Of a stretch of DNA of 64,000 nt, positions 11,341-23,207 are shown one piece after another. The position numbers and the translations under genes are program-made. Every line of letters begins with the position of its first letter. The first letter of the stretch is position 1. Under the pieces are notes generated by a model that was not told the origin of the DNA, did not search any database, and saw nothing but the letters and a program-made list of their open reading frames with translations. The stretch lies in contig NC_045146.1 in assembly GCF_008831285.2 (NCBI RefSeq), positions 12,477,289 through 12,541,288 of the forward strand, in the 5' to 3' direction. Origin of the DNA: Nymphaea colorata (Eukaryota > Streptophyta > Magnoliopsida > Nymphaeales > Nymphaeaceae).

Positions 11341-14300
11341 ATGGCGAGGAATTTCTGCGACGCGAGGATCCTTCTTCTCGCCGCAGCGGCCGCCTTCATT
11401 TTCATCCAGGTCGGCTACTATCCTTCGGTATTTTTCTGTCCAGCGTCGAATTGTTAATGTGAATGTGAATCTTCAGTTGGAATGTCGTTCATTTGGTTCC
11501 TTCTCAGTTCATTTGGTTCCTTCTCATCATCGCTGTGTCTGTTTGGCTGTTTCTGCTGCTTTTAGTTAGGGATGCGAGTGCGCGAAGGGACGATGAAAAT
11601 TGAGTCCGAATAATTACTTATTTCTTTGGATCTTACATTTCCTATTTTACTTTATGACGGCCCGTTGTTGTCAATTGTTGTGAAACGGAGCCTTCTTACA
11701 AAGTATTCAGGGGAGATTGGTGATCCGTTTCGAGAATAATTTGGCAGAGCATAGGATAGAAGTTAGGGTTTTATTCATTTGATTGGGTTGCGTTGGAGTA
11801 ACTCAAAGATCTTTTTCACATTCCACATGCTTCAAGTTCAGTGGGTGATTATCGGGGATGGTCGTAGAAGTTTTAAAGGAAGCAGAACAGTCACAAGGTG
11901 TCATCTGCATAAGGAGTAGTAGTCATGGATGTGGTCTAAATCATTATAACACCTACATGCATTTGATGAATTTTAAAAAGCAATGGCTCATAAACATCCT
12001 ATAGCTTAAACTTTTAAAATCATGCCTTTCATGAAAAATGTGATGCAAGAGTTATTTTTTGAGGAAAAAAAAAATCTTGCATACATCTATAGAGTCTGAT
12101 TTAGTCAACATACAAAATACATCAAAAGATAAAACAAATAACAGTTGTCCATATCATATGGAACTGTAGGAGGAACCAACTTTGCTCATGTACAAGTAGA
12201 TATATATGTTTGTGCATGTAGCATATGTACATACAAAGTATGTATGTACACATAAGGCCCTTAGATTCTGTTATCTACAGATGCACTCTATAACATCTTG
12301 AACACCTGAACCTAATGACTTCCATGTTGGTAGTCTTTCCTTTTTTACTACATGGATGCAAATTTCATATCAAGAAAACCTATCAATTGACACATTACAT
12401 GCTCTAATATGTAATAAAATTTTGTAAGCATATAAAATTGAACAGCTTCAACCTTTTGGTTTTAAAAATCAAATTAATGCATCAAAAAAATTTGCATATT
12501 ATGTGTTCGTTCATGGGTGCATAGACATGTTGAATTCCCCAATATAGCTGGATTTGTGATTTTTTTTTTTTTATTTCATATTAACAATAGAATGCATATC
12601 TTCAGGGGAATGTTTTTCAGAAATGGAGATCTAATAACTCTGCATGTGCATTTATGTGCCTACATATAGTAATCCATATTTGTTGTAGCTACATTTTTTG
12701 AGACATCCATATTATGGCCAAATGTGGTGAATGACCAAAAAGGGACTCTGCATGAAGAGATACTAAAAAGATAAAAAATTATCTAGCCTGCCTTTTCTCT
12801 CTAGAAAGAAGGCAGTCTCCTATGTTTTCCATACCTTTTACACAAGTAACCACAGATACGAAAAGATTATGCCATACTGCATGCAATTTTACACACAAAA
12901 AATTTGAAATACAACATCATAGGTGTAATTATAGAACTTTCTTATGGACATGGAAAAAGATGCTCATTGTACTCAATGAACGAAAGAATGAATGACTAAA
13001 TATTATCTCTAATATACACTGGATTCAGGAAATTTAATTTCATAATAAAAATAAATTCTGATAAGGAGAAACTAAGACTATTTGTTGGATTTAATGAACT
13101 TCTTAACTTATTTCTTTTAGATATATTTATTTCCTTGGGTGGATTCCTTAACAAGACAAATTTTCTTTCCGCAAGTTATGTTGCTAAGAATGCCATCTCA
13201 ATCTTCTGTCTTATGAATGCCAAAATGCTGAAATTCTACATTCGCAGTCTTATGTTTTTTTCTTTTTATATCCATGGCCATGGTAAATCTAAAACTGGTA
13301 TCTATTTAAAATACAGGATGTGTACAAAGATGAACGAAATAATTAGATCTTGGAGGTGCTTATTTCTTAATTTGAGTTGTAACAATGATTTTCTTACTTC
13401 ACTGCAGATGCGTCTTTTTGCAACACAGTCGAAGTATGCAGACCGTCTCGCAGCAGCTGTATGTTGTGTGTCATTTGTTTACTATTGCTGGGAATTTTTT
13501 GTTTATGTAGGTGGTGACAATTTTTTTCATGCTCTGATTTGTATTTCTGTTTTCACTGGAGGATCCTCCTCACAGCACACAAACCACCCACTACAGACCA
13601 CAATCCTTTCCCCACTAAAGAAGAAAAGGGTGGGAAAGGAGGAGGAGAAAGAAAAAGGAAAACAAATTGTTCCATCTCGTGCTGTATTCATTTTATCCAC
13701 TATTAATTAGCTTCTCCAAATACATTATTACATAAGAGTATCAGCTTAGTTGAAAACTTGAATTTAAGGTTTTTGGAGCATGTTCTTGTTCATGTGATAA
13801 GGATAGCTTCTGCTTATGGATCATGCGAGATAAATAGATTTAGTTAATTCTTTGTGTTTAATGAACTTTGATCTGCACTATGTCTTCTGTGGCTTGGTGA
13901 TGAACTAAGAAGATTTTGGAACAGCATAACCTTAAAAGAAGCATCTTTTGCTTACATTTTTTATCTACAGAAAGTCTTTATTCCTTCCACTAACCATCCG
14001 TTCCCAGTAATCAGGTTGTGCTGTCTGAAATGACACTGATAACCATGAGGCCAAAGTTCTGTAGACTGAATACTTATTCACTGAGTCAAGGAACATATAC
14101 ATGCTATTTGTAATATCTGGGATAGCTATTTGTGATTTTCTCAGAAAGAGGCATTCACTTCAGATAGAAACAATAGCATGATTTGGTAAAGAAACAGTTT
14201 TCCACTTTTGTTTTCAATTAGTTTACATTTTTCTAGAATGATGTGCTGAGCTTTTTATTCCATGTTTCACGGTCTTTTTTTCATAATTTAGAAATTTGAC

Positions 14301-15741
14301 CTTTTCTCGGGCAGTGTCGTTGTCATGTTCTTCCATTGTCTCTGTTTTCTATTTGGTTGATGTTTTGGCCCATATGGTTTAGTTATTGTTTGGTGGGGTG
14401 GGTTTTTCTCCCCTCATTCTTGCTTCACTTGTTCTGATGGTTATCTTAGAGTGATCATGTTTTGCTTTCTTGAAGAGACCATGCAAGCAATTACTTGAGC
14501 ACAATGTATCTCTGATATTGCACAAACAGGTGGAATCTGAGAATGGGTGTACAAGTCAAATGCGGTCATTGATCGATCAAATAAGCATGCAGCAGGGAAA
14601 GATAGTTGCTCTAGAAGGTCTCTCTTTTTCCAGACTTGCCTATTTCTACCATGGCCTGCCAACTATGCATATGTGATGGAAATTATAGCTGTGACATTTC
14701 TGAAGTTTGCAACTTTGTCATGGAGATAATCCAAACAAGTGTATCATTTTGGTTTTTATTGGCAACAAGTTCTCATAGGCCAATGGACCCTCCTTTTCTA
14801 GTATATTAACAATTCAATTTCTTCTCACAGCTAAATGAACTTCTCGATCCTTGTTGCTTTTATTGCTTCTCTTTCCCATGTGAGATATGATGCTGATTTC
14901 TTGTATTTTCATACTATGAGCTTCAAGTGTAAATTGCCTTTAAATGGTATCGGTCTTTTTTCTAAGGAAGCCTCCTCTCTCACTATCTTGATCCCGTCTC
15001 TATGATGTGGGGAAGGTGGCTACTTTCTTTTCAACTATAGAAGGGCCCCTCATTTCCTTCATTATTTGGGCAGCCATAAAGAGGGTTCTAGGCTTCTAGC
15101 ACATGTCTGCCCCACTCCCACACCGAGCTCATGCTCCTAGTTTAGTGGGTTTGAAACATGCGTTTTAGCAGTTTCAGTTCCTGTCTAAAAAAGATCAGAA
15201 ATTGTGTCACAGACTCACATGGGTATGGTTATGGATGCCAATATGGTACAGGTGCTATATATACATATAGCTAAACTTGTAGAATAATAAAAGTTATTAA
15301 AACAGATCAACAACATGACCTGATTTTACAATAGATATTCATATTTATATGCATCTGAACATGAAAAACACTGTCAAAAAGTTGTTAAAAATTTGATTTT
15401 GAACAAAAGATGATCAGACTTCAAAATCAGATTATAAGGGCCAATTGCCAAATCAGTTCATAACTTCTCGTATGATAAAACAACAGTAGCGGATAAGCAT
15501 AAACAAAATATGATAAAACAAGCTATTAACAAACAAATAAGATTATAATACCCAATCAAATCATATTCATATAATATTCACACTAACATACTTGGTAAGA
15601 TAAAAAAAATAAAAGAAAACCCTAAGTGTTGGATGAGTTTGGACTCGGCAAAATTGCACCGATTCAGTCTTGGGTGCATTGACTGTGTTGACACTTGTAC
15701 TTCTCCCTTTTAAAGTTGTTAGAATGTTAGAATGTATGCAT

Positions 15742-15788
<47 letters not shown>

Positions 15789-18700
15789 TTGGATATTAGG
15801 ATAGTTATGTAATTTTTCCTTTTTTATGTATTTTTACTTTTCCCCTTTTACCCCCTTTCTTTTTCTTTATTCCCTAAAGGTACTAGTCCCAACGGCTAGA
15901 TTTCTAGCCGTCGGAACTAGTCCCAACGGCTAGCCCTCTTCTTGCTTTTGTTCTCTCCTCTATAAATAGTGTAGATTCCCCTCTTTTTAGCTTATGGCTT
16001 TTTAAGCCACTTCTTGTTTTATTGTTGAAGATCAATACATGTTTCTTTATCCTCTTGTTAGAGGTCTCTTGTGTATTGCCTTGTTGAGTTGGTGGGAGAT
16101 TCAAGAGTGATATTTTGAAGTATTTGCCTTGTTGGGCCTGATTTACAAAAGTGTCCATATTACATAGATTTGGAACCATGATAACTACTCACTTAACCAA
16201 TCTCCTATCCCTTCTAATCCTTCAATGATTTCCGAAAATCTGTTATAAGGGTCTAAAGACTCTAAACTTTCTCATAATCTGGTGTTACAATAGTCACCCT
16301 TTGCATTATATAATCTACATGGCTTCTCTCTGCGACTTTTACATTTTATGAAATTGGTCAAAAGGTCGTGAATACATTTTTTTCATTTATCTCCCATTTA
16401 ACAATGCAATGACAAAAATTAATTTGTGACTATGATACATGTGTGTATGCGTGTGTTCCTCAAAACATGGGTAACATGGCCAACTAGTAGAAGACAAGTA
16501 CAGGTTTCATGATACTGTCTGTCCAAGCGTGCTACAACTTTGGGCCCCTCATTTAATGAATGTTCATGGGTGATTCTTTTGTCTGTTCAACATGAATAGT
16601 TATGGTATCTTGATTCTTTTCTTATTGTTGTTTCTTTGTTGAGTTGCATAGTTTACAATTGTGTGATTGACTCACAGCTTTTTTAACTATTCAATATCCC
16701 TTTCATTACTTGGTTTTCCCTTCAATTGCAGAAGAAAAAAGGCGCCAAGATGAGGAGTTTGGGCAATTGAAGGCTCTTATCCACGAACTTGAAAGTCTGT
16801 CCTTAGTTTTTCCTCACCTTTTACAGATAATACGCTGCATGATTATACACAAAGCTAGATTGTGACTCCTTACCTATTTCATGCATCACACAATGTGTTG
16901 TTGCCTCGTAAATGTGCCTCCACTAATCACGTATCTTTCCATGCAGGAAAAGGCATGAACCAGCTGTTTAATACAATAAAGGTGAAGATAGATGCTATCC
17001 TTCCTGATACATTCATAAGATGTTTTTCTGTTCTCTTGGTTTGAGATAAGGCACTGGTGGAATTCCCAATCTGTCCATTACTTTTTGGAGTCACTTTTTT
17101 GCAAAACACTTTCTGACACTGCAAACTGTAGTCACTTTTACTAGCACTTGTATTTGCTAAAATGTAATAACGTGCATTAATCTCTGTCTGAATTACAGGA
17201 GCCAGTGGCTGCTGTTGTGATAATGGCTTGTAATCGTCCTGATTATTTAGAAAGGACAGTTCAATCCATACTGAAGTATGTCCTTATTTTCTACTTGATC
17301 TGCCTTATACGATATTCATTAGTTCATTTTTTGGTATCACATTTGTCTGCTGATGCGCATATCTATTTTTCAGGTATCACAATCCTGTTGCTTCAAAGTT
17401 TCCACTTTTTATATCTCAGGCATGTTCTATTGTAACTTCTATAACTCGTTTAAAGTTCTTGTGTTAATATTTCTCTCTGCAATGTGAGAGTTGTTGGCCT
17501 GCTTGTTCTAATGATGTGAGGGCTTTAATGTACTTGTAGGATGGAACGAATCCAGATGTCAAAAGTAAAAGTCTAAGTTATGGTGAAATACAATATATGC
17601 AGGTCAATTCTCCACTTAATTAGTTTTGATAGTTAAGATGAATTTGATAGCTGTTATCAGTTATCACTAACCTCCTTCACTTGCATGCATATGAAGAATC
17701 TTATTGTGAAATGTTTCTGTAGTAAAATTTTCCGCTGGTTAAATGAAATGGCATGAGATTTCTGTCTTATTTATTTTGCATCTTATACAAGATCTTTTGT
17801 TCATGATCGAAAAATCTTTAAAAGCTAGAATATTATTAGGATGGAAAAATTTGGATGCCATTTTATTTTAATTAGGTGACAGAATTTACTAGGGTCTTGT
17901 ATTTTCTTAGTGCTAGACTTAATACTTTTATTTACCATATTGTTAAAGGAACGGTTTTGTCGCCAAATCTAGTGATAGATGGCCATAATTGAGTTATGGT
18001 GTTCAATATTTTTTAGTTTTGTTGCTTGAATCATCACACTTTGTCCACACTTAAGTAGCATGATTTTAAGGTCAAAGACAACTATTGTTTACTTTTCTAA
18101 TGGTTGCGTAATTGCAAGCCTCTGTGTTTTCACCAATAAGATACATGGTTAACATGCTTTCAGGTGTCTGACTGATTACTGAATGTATATTTAGGTTTGG
18201 TCTGTCATCTTTCGGCCATGACTTTTCAAAATTTTCTGTATTTTTTTTCCTAAAAATCTGAGCCTGGTCTTCCTCCCCTCTCCCAAAGTTCCTTATTAGT
18301 GTTGAGATTAAAATTGATTCTTGCTCTGGTCGAGGTTCTGTTGGTATTATGTTCACCACTTCCAGTATCATAAACCAGAGCTCTATTGTTATTTCAGGGG
18401 ATTATGGTATGGATGTATGAGTAGATCTGGAAGTGGCATGAGCCTTATTGATATTCTCTTCTTTGGAACCTTGATCCTCTACCTTGATATAGCATGAAGT
18501 CAAGGATTCCTGTAATAGGACCTGAATGTTATGTTTGCATGTGAGCATAATACATTGGTTCGGTTGCTACTGGAAACTTCACTTTTCCAAACTTTTCATG
18601 GAAAGTATGAGCTTCTGAAATCAGTCCTTTTGTAAGTAGGAACACCTTGACATTTGAAGATTCAGATATCAGGTTGTGTCCTAAACAAAATTTGTCAACT

Positions 18701-21700
18701 GTTTCTTCAGACAGCCTGCTAACATTGTGCTGATTTTTGTTAAAACCTCACTAGGGGATATCCTTCATGTAGAAAAACATGTTATTATGGAGGATCTGTG
18801 AATCTCAGAAATATTTTATCAGCTGAGGGCAGATAGAGCAAAGAAATGCTATTCATTATAAGTTTTATACTGTGATAAAGAAAAAATACCTAGTTTGTGT
18901 GGTTAAGTAATGGATGTTCTTAATGAAATTGATAAAAACTCTTTCAAATTCATCCGACTCTATATAAAAAAAGTAGCTAGAAGCTACTTGGTGTCTTAAC
19001 ATACTTGTAATGGCAAATATGTCATTTATGCAATTGGCTATACTTGTAATGGCAAATATGTCATTTATGCAATTGGCTATGTCCTAGTTTCCGACATTTC
19101 ATCATGTCAGTTCAACCTGTTTTTTGAGTTATTGTAGGAACCACGTTAGCAAAACTGAGTTCTCGGGAAAAAGATGATTCATTGTTTACGTAGTGTCTGG
19201 ATAGAAATGCCAACTTCTAGTACACATGCATATACATATTTATGTACATGATGATATTCATGCCATATCAATAACTAAGTACAATCATGAAGGGGTCCTC
19301 TTTCATATCTAAAAATTTGGATGTAAGAAGTCAATTCTGAATTGATGCATTTTTATGCTCGCTGACTATCTAGTTTTATCCTTGCTTACAATATCTTAAG
19401 ATCAAACTTCATTTTTATGACGAGTCCATTTATGGTAGTACAAGATTTAAGTGTTATCTCATTTGCATATAACATGGTTCGTTCTTTTAAGATTCCTAGC
19501 TAAATGTTATTTTTTGTGGATACTGATTATATCTTTTTTGATACAGCATCTGCAACTTGAACCAGTGAAAACAGAAAGGCCTGGTGAAATTATTGCATAT
19601 TATAAAATCGCAAGTAAGTTGGCTGCCTCAAGAGCGTAGTTTCAGGACTAACTTAATTTTTTCCTAGCATAGTTAAACTTTTTCTCTTTCTTCAGATCAC
19701 TACAAGTGGGCCTTGGATCAACTATTTGGGAAGTATAATTTCTCACATGTAATTATATTAGAAGGTAAATGCAGTATATTTCATGTAATTGTAGAAAATG
19801 TATTGAAGATTTCTCATTCAGTTGGCCTCAGTGTCTCCTTTGTGATCCTTTGTCCATTTTATGTGGTCTAATTTGCTGAAGAAACCTATTTTTGTGGAAG
19901 ACAGATGACATGGAGATTGCCCCAGATTTCTTTGATTATTTTGAGGCAGCAGCGAAGCTCCTGGAGAAGGATAAGTATGTGCAAATTAACCTTGCAATTT
20001 GTTGTCCTTAAAACGAGAAGTATGCTAAGACCCATTCTAAATTCTCCTTTTTTGGTTATTTCAAAAGAACAATTATGGCTGTTTCTTCTTGGAATGACAA
20101 TGGACAGAGGCAGTTTGTAAAAGATCCTGGTGAGAATTTCATGCTTTAGTTATGGACCTTTTCACGCTTTAGTATCAGTGCCTGATGCAGCCATTTCAGG
20201 TTAAACAATCAGTTGGTCGTCTTCTGTCTGAATTTCTTGTGATACTTTCTGCAGAAGCTCTTTACCGCTCAGATTTTTTTCCTGGACTTGGATGGATGCT
20301 GTCAAAGTCTATATGGGATGAATTGTCCCCAAAATGGCCAAGAGCATATCCTTTCTATTTAAATTCTTTTATTGGGTTAAATTCTTTAGTTTTGGACCTT
20401 GCTTTTGTGTTCTATTTTCTGGCATTTTGCAATTCTTAACTGGGCATACTTACTGGGATGATTGGCTGAGATTGAAAGAGAACCACAAGAACCGGCAGTT
20501 TGTCCGCCCGGAAGTTTGCAGAACATACAATTTTGGGGAACATGTATGCTTACCTAATTCATCTGTTTGCTGCTAACGTGTTATCCAAAAGGGTACCAGC
20601 TTGAATGATAGACAATAGCTTATCATTTTGTCAATGTGATCATATTGAAAGCTTTATAATAATTAATTGTAGAATGATAGAATCTTTGTGTTCCTGTCTG
20701 AGCGATCATTCATCCTTCCATCATATGTTGTGTTTCTATGCAACTAGTTATCATTAGATTTATTTTGTTGTACTTGTAATTTTTTTTTTAAATCTCAAAG
20801 GAGAGTCCTCAAAATCAGATTGAAGTGGCCATTGATATTTGTTTTGGAAAAATTTTCCTTTTAGATAACAATTATCACTAATTGGTCAGATCACCTTCTG
20901 TTGCCTTTTTATCATCTTCATCCACATACTTTGAGTGTATGGAATCTATGGATGCATTTTCGTTGATGATTGTTTCCATTCCTTGGCAGGGTTCAAGCAT
21001 GGGACAGTTCTTCAGGCAGTACCTGGAACCAATCAAGTTGAATGATGTTCATGTGTGTAATGGTTATCCCATTTAGAAAAAAAATTGCCCTTTCTGGTAT
21101 TTGATGTCTTATATGTTTTTCTCTTTTTTCTAAATGAAAGGTGGACTGGAAGTCTATGGATTTAAGTTATCTATTGGAGGTAATGCCTTCTCCTTCAACC
21201 TTAAAGCATAAAATTATTGGACAAATTCCTCTCTGTCCTCCCTACTCCACCACAAACATTTGACAAATTATTGAGTTTGAAACTGCAGGGAAATTTTCTG
21301 AAGCATTTCAGTTCGCTTGTATCAAATGCTACCCTTGTTCAAGGAACTAATGTTGTGTTGAAGGCTTACAACATTGATGGTGATGTCCGGATACAATATA
21401 AGGATCAGGGGGAATTTGAGCAAATTGCACGCCAATTTGGAATTTTTGAAGAATGGAAGGCAATTGTGCTGATTCTCTATATGAATTTTACTTCCCAAGC
21501 ACTTTCTCAAATTCTGCATAAATACTAAACTATCTTAAAACTAAATACTGAATGCAGTTGTTAGGAATTCTCAATGCCTTCTGTAAGTAGCATCCTAATG
21601 ACATTTGGTCCCTCTATCAGGATTTCACCATCGTAATGACTGGTGATACTTAGCATATATAACGCAAATATGCATTTAGCTAGAATCCTTGAGAGTTTCC

Positions 21701-23207
21701 AAAACTTGAAGAAAAAAGTATCCTGGCAGCTAATACAAGATTGACACAAACAAGCTTTATACCATTATTTTCATGTTCCTTTAAATTTTGGTCTTTCAGA
21801 TGATGCAGATAAGCAAGATTAGCAATTCTGATTGATTTAAATTGAAGGATAAAGTTTTTGCTCCTCAATTAATTTCTAAACTTTTATATAAGGCCTCTGT
21901 TTCTTTTCTTTTCTTTTTTTTGGTTAAACTTTTCTCTTTTTTTCCTAATCTATTTTTTCTTTTTAATTTTCTTTATGAGAATAGGAAGACAATGCATGTT
22001 CTGTTTTCATGTTGACCAATGTTTGAAGGTTTATGATGTCTTTTTTTCCATGAATTGAATTTTGAAGGTTGATTTGCTTCAATTTGTGTTGGTCTGAAGA
22101 ATTGTACCCTGGTACATGTGATACATCCGACTATTATTATTGTTGCATTGAATTGCCGTTGTTTTTCACTCGTGATACTGTATTTATTTAACAATCAAAT
22201 TTGAATTTTGAAGTTGCTGATACGTCATGTATGTAGTCAAAAGAGTGCCCAGGTATGCCTAGTCCCTTGGCAACCATTTTTCTTTACTTGACTGTAGTAC
22301 CTAGGCAACCACTTCAGAAGCTTTTAGAAAACTTTTCTCCTTTTTTTTTCTATTTTTTCCTTTATTTATCTCGTTTCTCTTTTTTTCGTTCTTCTCCTTC
22401 TTAGTTCTTCTCTTTTTTTTTATATACCTTTTTTCTTTCTGGCCTGGGTGCTGCCTATCAGTCCCCTTTCAGGTCTATGGCTTAGGCTTGCCTAATGTTT
22501 TTCACTACATAGTAAATGATATATAGTACTATACATGTATGTATTATGCGATTATGAGTACCTAATATATACTACATCTATGTTTTATTTATGAATATGT
22601 GTATGTACAAAGGCATGTGTGTGCGCAGTGCCCATGAGATAATGCTATGGTGCATCAGGTTGCTTACTGCCACCTAAAGAAACTATGATGCAACAAGCTT
22701 TGATATGTCTATTTATATAATCTATATGATTGAATCATGATTTAAACTGTTCTTCTGACATAGAACCTGTCTTTTCAGAGAACAAATTTTTCATACAGTT
22801 TGAGTTGTTCATTTTTTGATCTTGTAAAACTTGTAGGTAGGCAACATAGTTACACGATGTAAACCTTAAGTTTTATTGAATATAATAGGAGGTCATAGTT
22901 GATTGGCATAAAGATTAACCAAGCTGTAGGTATTGATATTCTCAAGGTGAGTCCTGCTGCACCTTGAGGCCAGAGCACCCTAACATTACTTGTATAGTAA
23001 TTATAGTAATGCACCTAGTGCACTTTTTTTCTCATTTCCAGAAAAAGAGAAGTACAGCTCTTATGACTTAATCTTTTTATCAATTTGCAGGATGGAATAC
23101 CCAGAACTGCATATAAAGGAGTAGTTGTGTTTAGATGGCAGACTGCAAGACGGATATTTCTTGTGGGCCCAGATTCCCCTCAGCAGCTTGGGATCAAAAG
23201 CTTGTAA
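11341..23207 (+). CDS. GNTI: Alpha-1,3-mannosyl-glycoprotein 2-beta-N-acetylglucosaminyltransferase (GnT I), 18 exons, 444 aa
   Basis: This Golgi type II membrane enzyme adds the first GlcNAc from UDP-GlcNAc to Man5GlcNAc2 and so opens complex N-glycan synthesis. Exons: 11341-11409, 13408-13458, 14530-14617, 16732-16794, 16947-16981, 17199-17275, 17374-17419, 17540-17602, 19547-19613, 19696-19764, 19905-19974, 20068-20129, 20255-20345, 20450-20543, 20990-21052, 21141-21179, 21289-21459, 23091-23207. All join in frame to 444 aa, the length I recall for Arabidopsis GnT I. A short basic tail (MARNFCDAR) precedes a membrane anchor (about 10-23) and a charged, coiled-coil-like stem (about 24-100). 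The catalytic domain starts near 103 (EPVAAVVIMACNRPDYLERT). The metal/nucleotide motif EDD is at 209-211 in ILEDDMEIAPDFF. WDDW at 286-289 matches the region of the catalytic base in animal GnT I. Most introns are GT-AG, but introns 7 and 17 appear to be GC-AG and intron 13 is AT-AC. Confidence 0.96.
15105..15195 (+). repeat. Short copy of the 35.4-36.0 kb repeat family
   Basis: Inside GnT I intron 3. Words such as CCCACTCCCACACCGAGCTC and GCTCCTAGTTTAGTGG, followed by a GCAGTTTCAGTT stretch, match the start of the units at 35.4-36.0 kb. It is a truncated, diverged copy. Confidence 0.5.
15714..16190 (+). mobile_element. Probable solo LTR or LTR fragment, Ty1/copia-like
   Basis: Inside GnT I intron 3. 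It starts near TGTTAGAATG and contains a TA microsatellite. It also has an AACGGCTAG inverted and direct repeat block, a TATA-like TCTATAAATAG and a downstream transcribed-looking stretch, the layout of a copia-type promoter LTR. No internal coding region is present, so it looks like a solo or truncated copy. The ends are approximate and no target duplication was confirmed. It looks old. Confidence 0.4.
15744..15783. repeat. (TA)n microsatellite
   Basis: About 20 TA units in GnT I intron 3, within the probable LTR fragment. Confidence 0.95.
17420..17539 (+). other. GnT I intron 7, probable GC-AG intron
   Basis: The upstream exon ends ...ATATCTCAG and the intron begins GCATGT; it ends TACTTGTAG before GATGGAACG. 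Only this junction joins Phe-Ile-Ser-Gln to Asp-Gly in phase 0, as the family requires (FISQDG). The nearest GT (CAT|GTTC) would break the frame. Confidence 0.8.
19002..19080 (+). repeat. Exact 39-bp tandem duplication
   Basis: The unit starting TACTTGTAATGGCAAATATG occurs twice head to tail without a mismatch in GnT I intron 8. The identity suggests a recent event or an assembly duplicate. Confidence 0.9.
20346..20449 (+). other. GnT I intron 13, U12-type AT-AC intron (104 nt)
   Basis: The donor reads ATATCCTTTC, the classical U12 AT-AC 5' site. The branch region reads TTCTTAAC, close to the U12 consensus TTCCTTAAC. The intron ends GGGCATAC about 10 nt after the branch adenosine, inside the usual U12 spacing. 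Removing it joins GC to T to restore Ala284 and gives PKWPRAYWDDW, as in the family. No GT-AG choice keeps this conserved sequence. Confidence 0.93.
21460..23090 (+). other. GnT I intron 17, probable GC-AG intron (1.6 kb)
   Basis: The exon ends GAATGGAAG and the intron begins GCAATTG; it ends CAATTTGCAG before GATGGAATACC. The family sequence here is EEWKDG, which needs the GC donor. A GT six bases downstream (ATT|GTGCTG) would keep the frame but insert Ala-Ile between Lys and Asp. The GC choice is preferred because of conservation and the better AAG exon end. Confidence 0.7.

Noticed and set aside
13135-13710. 191-codon plus-strand frame
   Set aside because: It runs through intron 1, exon 2 and intron 2 of GnT I. 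Only 17 codons of it (13408-13458) are real coding sequence.
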